A DNA stretch of 64,000 nucleotides from Cristatella mucedo. Lineage: Eukaryota > Bryozoa > Phylactolaemata > Cristatellidae. The stretch is taken from NCBI GenBank assembly GCA_009760855.2, contig WPIO01000102.1, positions 1,240,001-1,304,000 on the forward strand. The letters run 5' to 3'. The notes below the pieces were generated by a model, which searched no databases, was not told the DNA's origin, and saw nothing but the letters and a program-made list of their open reading frames with translations. Positions 46,574-54,680 of this stretch are shown here, in pieces. Position 1 is the first letter of the stretch. Every line of letters starts with the position of its first letter. The translations under genes were made by a program, and so were the position numbers.

Positions 46574-47713
46574 ATGAAAAATGTAAGAAGTCATTTAGTG
46601 AAGATGCTACTTGTGACTTTCTTACTTACATCTTGTATGTCTCATCAGGAATACTACAAAGAAATAGGATTAAACGAAGATGGAATAATAAATGGACAGT
46701 GTATTTTTTATCAAAATACATTAGACGGGGAAAGTAAATTATACAAAATAGAACACAAAGAGAATGTGTGTAGTTTGAGTATTAAAGGTATAAAAGAAGC
46801 AATTACATTCTGTTTTAAAGCAAAAAGCAAGTTATATGATAATAATTTTAATAAAAAAAGAGATGGCAATATTGATATAGCTAATTTTCGAGACTTGTAT
46901 CAAAATTTACGCAACAATATGATGGCAGAAAACATTGAAGAAATTAAAACAATTAACAGTTTTGGCATTAACAAAGATATTGCAAAGGCGTATTTTAAAA
47001 GTGATGATGTTCTTAACGAAGAAATTCCTTCTTATGACATTGATAATGTCGCTGATATAATTAAATCTTGCGATGATTTATTTTTAAAGAATGTAATTGA
47101 ACAAAGGGCAAAAGAGGAAGTGTTACAAAAAAGAAAATGGGATGAATATTACGAAGGTATGCAAGAAAAAAATGAAAATATCAATAAGCAGAGTGTCTTT
47201 AAGCATTATGGTCAGATAAATAATAAAATTAAACAACTTGGGTTTGTTAAAGTATTTGATTACACAAAAATATGCACCAATTACAACGAAGACAATGAAT
47301 CATTTTTTTATCACTATAATTTATATTCCCCAGTGGGCTTTTCAACAATAGGAAATGTTTATCATGCTATTAAAAATTGCAATCTATCGGCCAGTAAAGC
47401 TAAAAATTACTTTATAATACAGGGTGAGAACGAATTTGACTTTATAAATTATGATAATAAATACGCCTACTATTTAGATAGGGAGGCTGATATTACAATT
47501 GCAGTAAAAAGAAAGCAAAGTGGCGTATATATGCAAAATTCAAACTTACAAGGTAGATACTTTAAAGTAATAGGATTAATAGAAGTTTCAAGGCTAGTAA
47601 TTAAAGACTCAAGATTGCAAGTGTTGGCCTTTGAAGAAGTGGAATTAAGTGTTAAAAATAGACAATTTATAGACAAAGAAATAGAAGAGATTGTGAAAAT
47701 TGGAAATCAATAG
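46574..47713 (+). CDS. Hypothetical lipoprotein
   Basis: A 379-residue protein with a lipoprotein signal: basic start, hydrophobic MLLVTFLLTSC with lipobox LLTSC, and polar sequence after the Cys. The frame extends three codons upstream, but the ATG at 46574 gives the normal signal. The mature part is rich in Lys, Asn, Asp and Tyr with a helical middle; no domain is recognised. It lies between the XRE operator and an HNH-like gene in the island. Surface exclusion or defence roles are possible but unsupported. Confidence 0.7.
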   Translation: MKNVRSHLVKMLLVTFLLTSCMSHQEYYKEIGLNEDGIINGQCIFYQNTLDGESKLYKIEHKENVCSLSIKGIKEAITFCFKAKSKLYDNNFNKKRDGNIDIANFRDLYQNLRNNMMAENIEEIKTINSFGINKDIAKAYFKSDDVLNEEIPSYDIDNVADIIKSCDDLFLKNVIEQRAKEEVLQKRKWDEYYEGMQEKNENINKQSVFKHYGQINNKIKQLGFVKVFDYTKICTNYNEDNESFFYHYNLYSPVGFSTIGNVYHAIKNCNLSASKAKNYFIIQGENEFDFINYDNKYAYYLDREADITIAVKRKQSGVYMQNSNLQGRYFKVIGLIEVSRLVIKDSRLQVLAFEEVELSVKNRQFIDKEIEEIVKIGNQ

Positions 47714-47731
47714 AATTTATAAACAACTAAT

Positions 47732-48196
47732 ATGGAACTCTTCCCAAAACTAAAAATCGTAAAACTGCCAAGCTGGAGGTGGAAAGAATTAAGCGACTAC
47801 AACGGCTTTACAGGGCAGGAACGCATAAATGGTTGGAGGTTAGTGAAATTCTTGATAAGTCAAAAGATAGTTGAAAATCCAGTAGGAAAGCCTTGTGAAA
47901 TCTGTGGCACTACGATTGAGACGAATTATCATAATGAAAATTACTATGAACCTTGGAAGCCATACATTCTATGCAAGCAGTGCCATTTTGCACTTCATAA
48001 CAGGTTAAGAGGTAAATGGAACGAATGGCAAGAATTGATAAATAAACACAGTAAAACTCAAGATGAGTGGTTTATGAAATTGTCATCTGAGAAAATAGAC
48101 ATGGCAAAGGAATTAAGAGTAAAATACGGAGAGGATATTGCTGATATTATCAAAAATTGTAAGCTGATTCCCGCAGAAATTGAGGTAAAATACTAG
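47732..48196 (+). CDS. HNH-like zinc-finger protein
   Basis: The 154 residues contain C55-x2-C58 (PCEICGTT), then NYHNENYYEPWKPYILCKQCHFALHNRL with C81-x2-C84, His85 and His89. This arrangement resembles a compact HNH/treble-clef nuclease domain as found in phage and mobile DNA, with the His-Asn positions in NYHNENYYEPW. A full HNH catalytic set cannot be assigned with certainty. The C-terminal 55 residues are helical. It follows the lipoprotein gene by 18 bp. Confidence 0.65.
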   Translation: MELFPKLKIVKLPSWRWKELSDYNGFTGQERINGWRLVKFLISQKIVENPVGKPCEICGTTIETNYHNENYYEPWKPYILCKQCHFALHNRLRGKWNEWQELINKHSKTQDEWFMKLSSEKIDMAKELRVKYGEDIADIIKNCKLIPAEIEVKY

Positions 48197-48204
48197 TAAA
48201 ATCT

Positions 48205-48345
48205 TTGACAATAAAAAAGTGTAGTTTTATATAACGATAAGAAATCTTGTTTTTACGCACTGTAAGACACAAATACAGAACTTTTATCAATTGACTATGA
48301 AATTGTATGTTTTTGTATAAAAGCATAATCTACAGGCTTTGATTT
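48205..48345 (+). ncRNA. Candidate small RNA D with consensus promoter
   Basis: TTGACA (48205-48210), exactly 17 bp, TATATA (48228-48233). No ORF follows. The region downstream can fold: CTGTA/TACAG, and a CTTTTAT/ATAAAAG stem enclosing CAATT/AATTG. It closes with GGCTTTGATTTTTGG, resembling the 3' box of units A and B. The body differs from A-C, so it may be a separate RNA or a diverged member. Confidence 0.4.
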
Positions 48346-48384
48346 TTGGTTTTAAAGTGCATTGATGTGGAACGCAGGAGTCAA

Positions 48385-48406
48385 TTTTGCACAGCTGTGC
48401 AATTTT
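48385..48406. repeat. Right copy of 22-bp repeat with 16-bp palindrome
   Basis: Identical over 22 bp to 40550-40571, palindrome at 48387-48402. It separates the defence cassette and small RNA D on its left from RNA units A-C and the replicon genes on its right. Confidence 0.9.
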
Positions 48407-48590
48407 TGAAACTCAATATTGATAAAATTCGGTAAATCCAATGCAAACAAGGAAAATCGGCCGCCCGTGAAGAGTGATAAGGAGTATATAGAGGAGGAGT
48501 ATTGCAACATTTATTAACTGTGTTTGTTGGTATTTTAGTCTTTTGTTTTGCTATTTTTCTATAATCTAAAATTAACCCCATTTTACAGGC

Positions 48591-48745
48591 TTGATAATTT
48601 ATTTTTCGCTTTTTATATACACTTGAAAAATGCTAAAAACCCTTATAAACACTGGGTTTTTGAGGTGTTAACAAGTCCCAACTCCCTAGTTGAAAATAGG
48701 AGCTACTATAGGCAATTAAGGTTTTGATTTTAGTCTGTTTTGTTA
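48591..48745 (+). ncRNA. Candidate structured small RNA, unit A
   Basis: Promoter TTGATA (48591-48596), 17 bp, TATATA (48614-48619). The body has hairpin 1 AAAAACCC/GGGTTTTT, then GAGGTGTTA, hairpin 2 CTCCcTA/TAGGAG, the box GCTACTATAGG and a T-rich end (GGTTTTGATTTT). It is one of three diverged tandem copies with the same order of parts. No ORF is conserved among them. Confidence 0.65.
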
Positions 48746-48839
48746 AGAAATTTTCATAAAATAAAGCAACTTACAATGAGTAGTTTTTTAATCTATTGAA
48801 GGCAAAAAGAACAATCAAAAAAGCATATATAAACCAGCA

Positions 48840-48985
48840 TTGACAATTTATAACTCCATTTTTATATACACTTTAAAATCGCCAAAACTCTAGTATTTAC
48901 AAGGGTTTGTGAGGCGTTGAAAGGTTGCAACTCCTCCAATGAAAGTTGGAGCTACTATAGGAAATTGTGGTTTTGATTTTATTGT
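48840..48985 (+). ncRNA. Candidate structured small RNA, unit B
   Basis: Promoter TTGACA (48840-48845), 17 bp, TATATA (48863-48868). Hairpin 1 is AAACTCT/AGGGTTT with a wobble pair, followed by GAGGCGTTGA. Hairpin 2 is CTCCAA/TTGGAG. Both arms differ from units A and C, yet pairing is kept. The box GCTACTATAGG and the end GGTTTTGATTTT match unit A. Confidence 0.68.
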
Positions 48986-49032
48986 ATTTTTTATAATTTA
49001 TTTTTATAACACAATATTCACAAAAAACATCG

Positions 49033-49190
49033 TTGACAATTTATTTGTCGCTTTTTATATACACTTCAAAACCGCTGAAAACCTTTATAAATACTGGGTT
49101 TATGAGGCGTTGACTAGTCACAACTCCTATAATTCAATAGGGGTGTTACTATAGAAAATCATGGTCTTATTTTTACTCACAAAACTTGCT
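49033..49190 (+). ncRNA. Candidate structured small RNA, unit C
   Basis: Promoter TTGACA (49033-49038), 17 bp, TATATA (49056-49061). Hairpin 1 AAACCT/GGGTTT, linker GAGGCGTTGA, hairpin 2 CTCCTAT/ATAGGGG, box GTTACTATAG, T-rich end. Hairpin 2 pairs at positions where A and B carry other bases. The next gene starts 61 bp after the unit, so readthrough into it is possible. Confidence 0.65.
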
Positions 49191-49250
49191 TTTTAAGAAG
49201 TTTTTGTTTTAGATTTTAATCATGTAAAAGATGTAATTTTGAATTGTGTG

Positions 49251-50264
49251 ATGATTAAATTTAGTGAGTTTATTGCAGTTTTTGAGTATTTTATTGAGAG
49301 ACTTAAAAAACACGCAATTATAAAAGAAAATGGCGATTATAAGGACATTTCATTCCTGCTTTTTGTTGCAGAAATTAAACAACCGCAAGAAGTAATTGAA
49401 GAGGTTTTAAACTTCTTTTCTGGCAATGATGGTAGATACAAATATAAACAAAATGACATTATTACAAAACACACGCAACAAGAAATTAGAGTGCCAATAA
49501 ATCTGATTCACTTTTTCAATCACTACAGCCAAAATCCAGATGAGATTCTACTTGAAATCAAAGACTACAAAGACAACAAAACAGACTTTTTATTGCAACT
49601 TTTTGAGAACTTAAGACTTATTGCACAAGATGAAAAAAGCAGAAAGCTATTTGAAAAATTCACTAAAAAAACCAAAGAATTAGAAACTCAAGGACTTATT
49701 CATAACACTCTTGTTCCAGAATTTAGAGAGTCAAAACTTAGCTTTATATTTCATGAATACAACGGACTTGAAAGCGAATTTGACCTAGAACTTTGGCAAT
49801 TTGCAAAGAATATTTGTAATGAAAGAAGATTATTGCTTACTTTAAAAAACAATGATGATAAATACGACATGCCTTGTGATGAGAAGCTTGATAGAATGCA
49901 AATATTAAAAACCAACAGTCAATATCATAATGAAAAAAGAGAGGCGGCCAAAGAGAGACACAAAGATACAAATAGAATTAAGGAAGTTGTAAGAAAAATG
50001 TTTATTTTTAGACAAGAGCCAGGCAAAAAGACAAGTACTATTGTGACAGCCATAAACATTGAATTTAATAATATTATCTATGCTATAGAAGCAAGAAATG
50101 CTGATAAAAGCATTGTTTTAAGTAAATATGCAAAGAAATATTCTATTGCAGACGAAAAACTAATTGAAGAAGCGTGTACATACTTTGAAAAAATGTCTGG
50201 AGGTCAAATTGAAGCTTGGTGCTATCAATTTGCAAAGAAACCTGCAGAAGGAAAAACAGAATAA
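49251..50264 (+). CDS. Unknown protein of the mobile replicon
   Basis: A 337-residue, charged, mostly helical protein from the ATG at 49251 (a TTG at 49239 is upstream in frame). No membrane segment, zinc motif or known nuclease motif is visible; Lys and Glu are frequent, and the middle (RREAAKERHKDTNRIKEVVRKMF-like stretch) looks coiled or nucleic-acid binding. It is the first gene after the small RNA units and leads the set that includes the SpoVG-like and Rep genes, so a role in replication or transfer of the element is inferred from position only. Confidence 0.65.
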   Translation: MIKFSEFIAVFEYFIERLKKHAIIKENGDYKDISFLLFVAEIKQPQEVIEEVLNFFSGNDGRYKYKQNDIITKHTQQEIRVPINLIHFFNHYSQNPDEILLEIKDYKDNKTDFLLQLFENLRLIAQDEKSRKLFEKFTKKTKELETQGLIHNTLVPEFRESKLSFIFHEYNGLESEFDLELWQFAKNICNERRLLLTLKNNDDKYDMPCDEKLDRMQILKTNSQYHNEKREAAKERHKDTNRIKEVVRKMFIFRQEPGKKTSTIVTAINIEFNNIIYAIEARNADKSIVLSKYAKKYSIADEKLIEEACTYFEKMSGGQIEAWCYQFAKKPAEGKTE

Positions 50265-50408
50265 TTTAAAAAAATTCACTTACAAATCCAGTATTTATAA
50301 GCATTTATTTTTTCTTATGCACGCACAAGAAATCTTTATGCTAGCTGGTTAATATCTAATAGAAAAATACCATTATATCATAACTCAAGATTAATTCTTG
50401 TGGTTATT

Positions 50409-50606
50409 ATGTCGAATTTAGATAAACTCATTAATAGTGAGCTATATCAAAATACATTATCTGAGCAGGAAAAGAAAGAAACAGAGGGTAACTTTTGTGC
50501 GTTTCTTGATGTCCTTAAAGAAATAGCGGACGCAAACCCACAAGTCATTAATCAAAAAGAAAATGTTAATGATGTTTTATATGAAAATAACGGAAGTCAA
50601 AATTGA
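50409..50606 (+). CDS. Small acidic protein upstream of the SpoVG-like gene
   Basis: 65 residues from the ATG at 50409 (MSNLDKLINSELYQNTLSEQEKKE). It is acidic, Asn-rich and helical, and its 3' end overlaps the SpoVG-like start by 26 bp in another frame. No family recognised. Overlap with a supported gene in the same direction favours a real coupled gene. Confidence 0.5.
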   Translation: MSNLDKLINSELYQNTLSEQEKKETEGNFCAFLDVLKEIADANPQVINQKENVNDVLYENNGSQN

Positions 50607-50871
50607 AATCATCAAGCCCAGTAACGGCTTAATAGGTTTTGCAAGTGTTGTAATTGATAACTCAATTTATCTTGGCTCAATTGCAGTTTATAAAAAGCTC
50701 AACGCTGAAGGCTACAGAATTTTATACCCAAAGAAAGGAGCTTTTGATATATTTCACCCAATCACAAAAGAAGCCTCAAATCTAATCGAAGAGGCTATTT
50801 TTAACAAGTTAGAAGATGTAATGAGTAAAGTTTATGATAGATACGATAGTTATGAAAATTCCTTTCAATAA
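50581..50871 (+). CDS. SpoVG-like DNA/RNA-binding protein
   Basis: The 96 residues from the ATG at 50581 follow the SpoVG pattern: MKITEVKIEIIKPSNGLIGF, ASVVIDNSIYLGSIAVYK, then GYRILYPKKGAFDIFHPITKEASNLIEEAIFNKL. SpoVG proteins bind nucleic acid and regulate genes; homologues are frequent beside replication genes of mobile elements. It overlaps the Rep gene by 38 bp. Confidence 0.8.
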   Translation: MKITEVKIEIIKPSNGLIGFASVVIDNSIYLGSIAVYKKLNAEGYRILYPKKGAFDIFHPITKEASNLIEEAIFNKLEDVMSKVYDRYDSYENSFQ

Positions 50872-51973
50872 TGCTATTATATTGAATTATAGCAGATTTA
50901 TATCAGAAAAAGCTGTAGACAATTTGCTAAACAGTTTTGTTTTTGGAAATCCAAATATAATTCAAAATAATCCAACTATTCAAGAGGCTTATCAGTGGTA
51001 TTTTCCAAGAATAACACTTATCAAATCACAATATCCATCTAGTTGCGGTCATGTGTATTTTAAAATTGAACTCTCTGTTGCAAAAATCCTATTTGAAAAC
51101 AATGTCTATGAATGCTCGGAGGAATATTTCTATTTGTTTCTATGGGTTTTACAGGACAAACTTTGGCGAATGGGCTTGTGGATTGAAATAATAGACTTGG
51201 CAAATGCGTATATTTCAAGAATAGACTTTGGAAAAAATATCATTCTACCAAACAATTGCTATTCATTTATTCGCTATGTTAATAAAATTCCACTAGATTC
51301 AAGGCTTGATAAAACAGATACAAATTATAGCAACAAAGGTTGTGGAAGTAGGCAACATTCCGATGATTATCAAGTTTCATTTTACGATAAAGGCTCTGAA
51401 TTTAGTAAAGCTGTATATTCTGGTGATGAAAAACATCTAAAAAATAACAAATATTATGAAGCCCTCGAGTGTAACATAAGAAACAAAAGAAAACACTTGT
51501 TAAGACTTGAAGTATCATTTTTTAAGAAAAGAAAACTAAAAGAATTATGTGAAAGTTTAGGTATAGACATAGGAGAGTATAAATTGCATAATCTGTTTAA
51601 AGATAATATCTCAAAAACAATCTTACAGCATTACACACGCAAAATAACAACATCAATGAGAAAACTCAATCTTGACTCCATTGATGAAATGGCAATGCTT
51701 GATAGAATTGAAAAAACTTGCCCCGAAGAAACAAGAAATAAAACTCTTATACTATTTGCTCAAAATATATTATATTCAAAATATGGAACTGAATTTTTAC
51801 GCAATAGATTTAGTTATGATTCAAGTGAACTTTGCAGGATTAGAAGAGATTTACAGAAAATTAATTTAGCTGAAAATTCCAGCTTCTCATCAATTATGCA
51901 AAACATACACGCAGTTGAACACTGCTTAGAAGAATTCTCGCCCCTAGAAGAAAGTGATTTTTTTGAAAGGTGA
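50834..51973 (+). CDS. Phage/plasmid replication initiator, gpII/X-like
   Basis: The 379 residues resemble replication proteins of filamentous phages and small plasmids (gpII/X family), which nick the origin for rolling-circle replication. Matching pieces are ISRIDFGKNIILP, HSDDYQVSFYDKGSEFSKA and KHLLRLEVSFFKKRKLKELC, in the expected order. The catalytic Tyr cannot be assigned with confidence. Start is ATG at 50834, with ATG 50852 as an alternative. It follows the SpoVG-like gene and precedes two recombinases, so the element probably replicates after excision. Confidence 0.75.
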   Translation: MIDTIVMKIPFNNAIILNYSRFISEKAVDNLLNSFVFGNPNIIQNNPTIQEAYQWYFPRITLIKSQYPSSCGHVYFKIELSVAKILFENNVYECSEEYFYLFLWVLQDKLWRMGLWIEIIDLANAYISRIDFGKNIILPNNCYSFIRYVNKIPLDSRLDKTDTNYSNKGCGSRQHSDDYQVSFYDKGSEFSKAVYSGDEKHLKNNKYYEALECNIRNKRKHLLRLEVSFFKKRKLKELCESLGIDIGEYKLHNLFKDNISKTILQHYTRKITTSMRKLNLDSIDEMAMLDRIEKTCPEETRNKTLILFAQNILYSKYGTEFLRNRFSYDSSELCRIRRDLQKINLAENSSFSSIMQNIHAVEHCLEEFSPLEESDFFER

Positions 51974-52003
51974 GGATATTTTGTTAATTTATTTGTTTTT
52001 ATT

Positions 52004-52804
52004 ATGACTATGTCAAAAAAATGCCCGCAAAAAGCTATAATTTTTGCAAGAGTGTCTTCTGTAAATCAGGCAGAAGGTCATTCATTAAATGCTCAAGTCT
52101 CCCGTTTGCAAGAATATTGCAAACAGAGTAATATCGAAGTTGTGAAAGATTTTCAGTTAATAGAAAGCTCGACAATTTGTGATAGAAAGCAATTTCTTGA
52201 AATGATTGATTTTATAAAGAAGCAAAAAGAGCCAATTGTCTTGGTTGTTGATTCAATTGATAGGCTTCAAAGGAGTTTTAAAGAGATGTCTATTTTAGAA
52301 AAACTCAGAATTACTGGCAAGATTTCGATGCATTTTTTAAGAGAAAATCAAATTTTTGATAAAAAATCCAACTCAGCTAAACTGATGGCGTATCAAATGT
52401 TTGCATTGATGGCAAAAGCTTATACCAATTCAATCAGTGGTAATGTCAAAAGAGGTATTCAATCTAAGCTTCAAAAAGGTGAATGGATTGGAAAAGCTCC
52501 GTTTGGTTATAAAAATATTACTCTTGAAAATGGCAAGAAAGATATAATAATTGATGCAGAAAAAAGCCTTATTGTTAAAGAGATTTTTGATTTATATTCA
52601 ATTTGTAAAAGCTTAAGTGATATATCTGAAAAGTTTGGTTTATCAAAGAATATTATTGATAGAATTATTAGTAGCACTTTTTACTGTGGTGAAATGCAAG
52701 TAAATGGTAAATATTACAAACATAAATATCCAATTATCATTGAAAAAGAGGTTTTTGATAAATGTCAGTCAATAAGAAAAACCGCAAAAATGCCTAGATT
52801 ATAG
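52004..52804 (+). CDS. Short serine recombinase lacking C-terminal region
   Basis: The protein has a resolvase catalytic domain (FARVSSVNQAEGHSLNAQ with catalytic Ser, DSIDRLQRSFKEM) and a recombinase DNA-binding domain (GKAPFGYKN, STFYCGEMQVNGKYYKHKYPIII). It stops at 266 residues, before the zinc ribbon and coiled-coil needed by typical large serine integrases. It is clearly related to the next protein. It may act as a partner or regulator of it, or be a shortened paralogue. Confidence 0.9.
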   Translation: MTMSKKCPQKAIIFARVSSVNQAEGHSLNAQVSRLQEYCKQSNIEVVKDFQLIESSTICDRKQFLEMIDFIKKQKEPIVLVVDSIDRLQRSFKEMSILEKLRITGKISMHFLRENQIFDKKSNSAKLMAYQMFALMAKAYTNSISGNVKRGIQSKLQKGEWIGKAPFGYKNITLENGKKDIIIDAEKSLIVKEIFDLYSICKSLSDISEKFGLSKNIIDRIISSTFYCGEMQVNGKYYKHKYPIIIEKEVFDKCQSIRKTAKMPRL

Positions 52805-52861
52805 GTGATTTTTAAAAAAATCCTGTTTATATTATGTTAAAGTAAGTTTTTATAAAAAAAT

Positions 52862-54442
52862 ATGAAAAATGCAGTTATATTTACAAGAGTATCATCCGAA
52901 CGACAAGAGGAAGGGCATTCATTGAATGCTCAACTCAAGCGTCTGCAGGAATACTGCCATAAGCAAAAATTAGATATTATAAAAGAATATCAGATATCTG
53001 AGAGCTCAACTCTTGGAGAAAGAAAGCAATTCAATGGAATGATAAAATTTATTGAGTCAGAAAACAAAAGAACTAAAGCATGCATTGCTTTAGTTGTAGA
53101 CTCCGTAGATAGACTCCAAAGAGGATTCAAGGAATGTTCACTAATAGACGACTTAAGAAAATCAAAAGTAATAGAAATACATTTTTATAAAGAAGGATTT
53201 TGTCTCAATGACTCATCATCTTCATCCGATATAATGCGATGGGACTTCGGTATCCTTGGAGCTAAAATGTATGTAGCTTCTTTGTCAGACAATGTAAAAC
53301 GAGGCAACAAATATGCGTGGGAAAAAGGTTTATGGACTGGCAAACCTCCAATTGGTTATAAAAAAGCATTACTTGACAATGGCAAACATACTTTTGTTAT
53401 TGATGAAAGTAAAGCTTACTATATAAAAGAAATATTCAATCTATATGCACACAGTGGCTATTCGCTTAAAAAACTTGAAAGAAAGTGTAAGGAATGGGGT
53501 TTGATAAGCAATAAGACTATAAGCAATGAACCAATTACAAAAAACACTATTGATAAAATATTAAGAAATCCATTTTATTATGGTGAAATGTATGTTGCAA
53601 AATACGATAAATATTACAAGCATAACTATAAACCAATTATTGAACGCTGGCTATTTGAGAAATGTAAAAGTGTTATGCAAGGCAAGAGTGAGCAAGGCAA
53701 AAAACAGAAAATACAGAGTTCAAATAATGGCGAAGAAAGGCATATTTTTTCTGGATTATTAACCTGTGCAGTTACTGGTAAAATGGTATCTCCAGTAATC
53801 AGAAAAGGTAGACATAATAATGGCATAATGTATCATCATTTAGACACTTGGGACCCAAAAGAGCCAACAAGAAAGATTGCAGTTAGAGAGGAAGATGTTT
53901 TGGAGCAAGTCAAAGAAGTCTTTAAATCAATTTCAATAACAAATGAAAAGCTTTTAAACGAAATGACGGAATATTTGCAGGCTTCAAATAAAACAGAAGC
54001 TGAATTTCATAAGGCTCAAATTGTAGAATTGGAAAAGCAAGCAAGAGAATTGGAGGATAGTGAAACTTTTTGGATAAATGAATACGGTAATATTAAAAGA
54101 CACAAGAGTATTACGAGTGATAAGATAGGAGAAAAGTTAGATGAAATAGAGAAAAAGAAGTTTGAATTGAATATCAAAAGAGAAGAGCTGCAAAAAGCCG
54201 ATAAAAGTGCTAAAACCCATATAATTACTGCTTTTCAGCTCATTACTAATGCTTATAAGTTATTCGAGGTTTCGAAAATTGAGCAAAAGAGACAATTAAT
54301 AAGATTTGTATTTTCGAAACGTGAATTATATGGCAAAACCCTAGTATTTACCTTGCGTAGACCCTTTGATAAGTTGGTTGATATTAACACTAGTCCCATG
54401 TGGCGGAGAGAGAGGGATTTGAACCCTCGATACAGATTTTAG
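52862..54442 (+). CDS. Large serine recombinase (integrase)
   Basis: A 526-residue serine integrase: catalytic domain (FTRVSSERQEEGHSLNAQ, VDSVDRLQRGFKEC), recombinase domain (GKPPIGYKKALLDNGKH, RNPFYYGEMYVAKYDKYYKHNYKPII), a zinc ribbon (HIFSGLLTCAVTGKMVSPV), and a coiled coil at about residues 375-450. The natural family end is near FTLRRPFDKL. The last 13 residues (WRRERDLNPRYRF, residues 514-526) are the antisense translation of tRNA-Ser, so the frame runs from the element into the chromosomal target. This places the element boundary at about 54400. Confidence 0.93.
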   Translation: MKNAVIFTRVSSERQEEGHSLNAQLKRLQEYCHKQKLDIIKEYQISESSTLGERKQFNGMIKFIESENKRTKACIALVVDSVDRLQRGFKECSLIDDLRKSKVIEIHFYKEGFCLNDSSSSSDIMRWDFGILGAKMYVASLSDNVKRGNKYAWEKGLWTGKPPIGYKKALLDNGKHTFVIDESKAYYIKEIFNLYAHSGYSLKKLERKCKEWGLISNKTISNEPITKNTIDKILRNPFYYGEMYVAKYDKYYKHNYKPIIERWLFEKCKSVMQGKSEQGKKQKIQSSNNGEERHIFSGLLTCAVTGKMVSPVIRKGRHNNGIMYHHLDTWDPKEPTRKIAVREEDVLEQVKEVFKSISITNEKLLNEMTEYLQASNKTEAEFHKAQIVELEKQARELEDSETFWINEYGNIKRHKSITSDKIGEKLDEIEKKKFELNIKREELQKADKSAKTHIITAFQLITNAYKLFEVSKIEQKRQLIRFVFSKRELYGKTLVFTLRRPFDKLVDINTSPMWRRERDLNPRYRF

Positions 54443-54494
54443 TCCGTATACTTTCTTAGCAGGAAAGCGCTTTCAGCCACTCAGCCATCTCTCC
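54401..54494 (-). tRNA. tRNA-Ser (anticodon GCU)
   Basis: On the minus strand, GGAGAGA pairs with TCTCTCC, followed by G and an encoded CCA. The anticodon stem CTTTC/GAAAG holds loop CTGCTAA, giving anticodon GCU. A long variable arm is present as expected for serine. Its 3' half overlaps the end of the recombinase ORF, and it is the probable attachment site of the mobile element. Confidence 0.97.
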
Positions 54495-54639
54495 AAATTA
54501 ATGCCTGCAAAAATGCGATTGCTGTCTAAAATATTTTTGTCAAGATAATAATAATTTTACTATCGGTTGATGGACTTGACTTGATATTTCATTATCGATG
54601 CTTGATTTTGGGCTTTTTGCATTTTTGTTACTATAAATA

Positions 54640-54668
54640 TTGACTTTAAATTCATTGTCTGTAGATGT
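54640..54668 (+). promoter_or_regulatory. Tentative promoter of tRNA-Thr and yajC
   Basis: TTGACT (54640-54645) with a weak -10 (TAGATG, near 54662) lies 13 bp before the tRNA. The -10 is poor. Confidence 0.3.
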
Positions 54669-54680
54669 GGCTTGTTTTTG

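Noticed and set aside
48591-49190. CRISPR array or integron attC array
   Set aside because: The three units are about 110-155 bp, diverged, and each begins with its own promoter; there are no short identical repeats with equal spacers, no cas genes and no integron integrase.
48591-49190. Replication iterons for the Rep gene
   Set aside because: Iterons are short (about 20 bp) and nearly identical; these units are long, transcribed-looking and conserved in pairing. An origin role is not excluded but is not what the pattern shows.
54401-54442. Peptide WRRERDLNPRYRF as a real functional domain of the integrase
   Set aside because: It is the antisense reading of tRNA-Ser and recurs as an annotation artefact wherever frames run into this tRNA.
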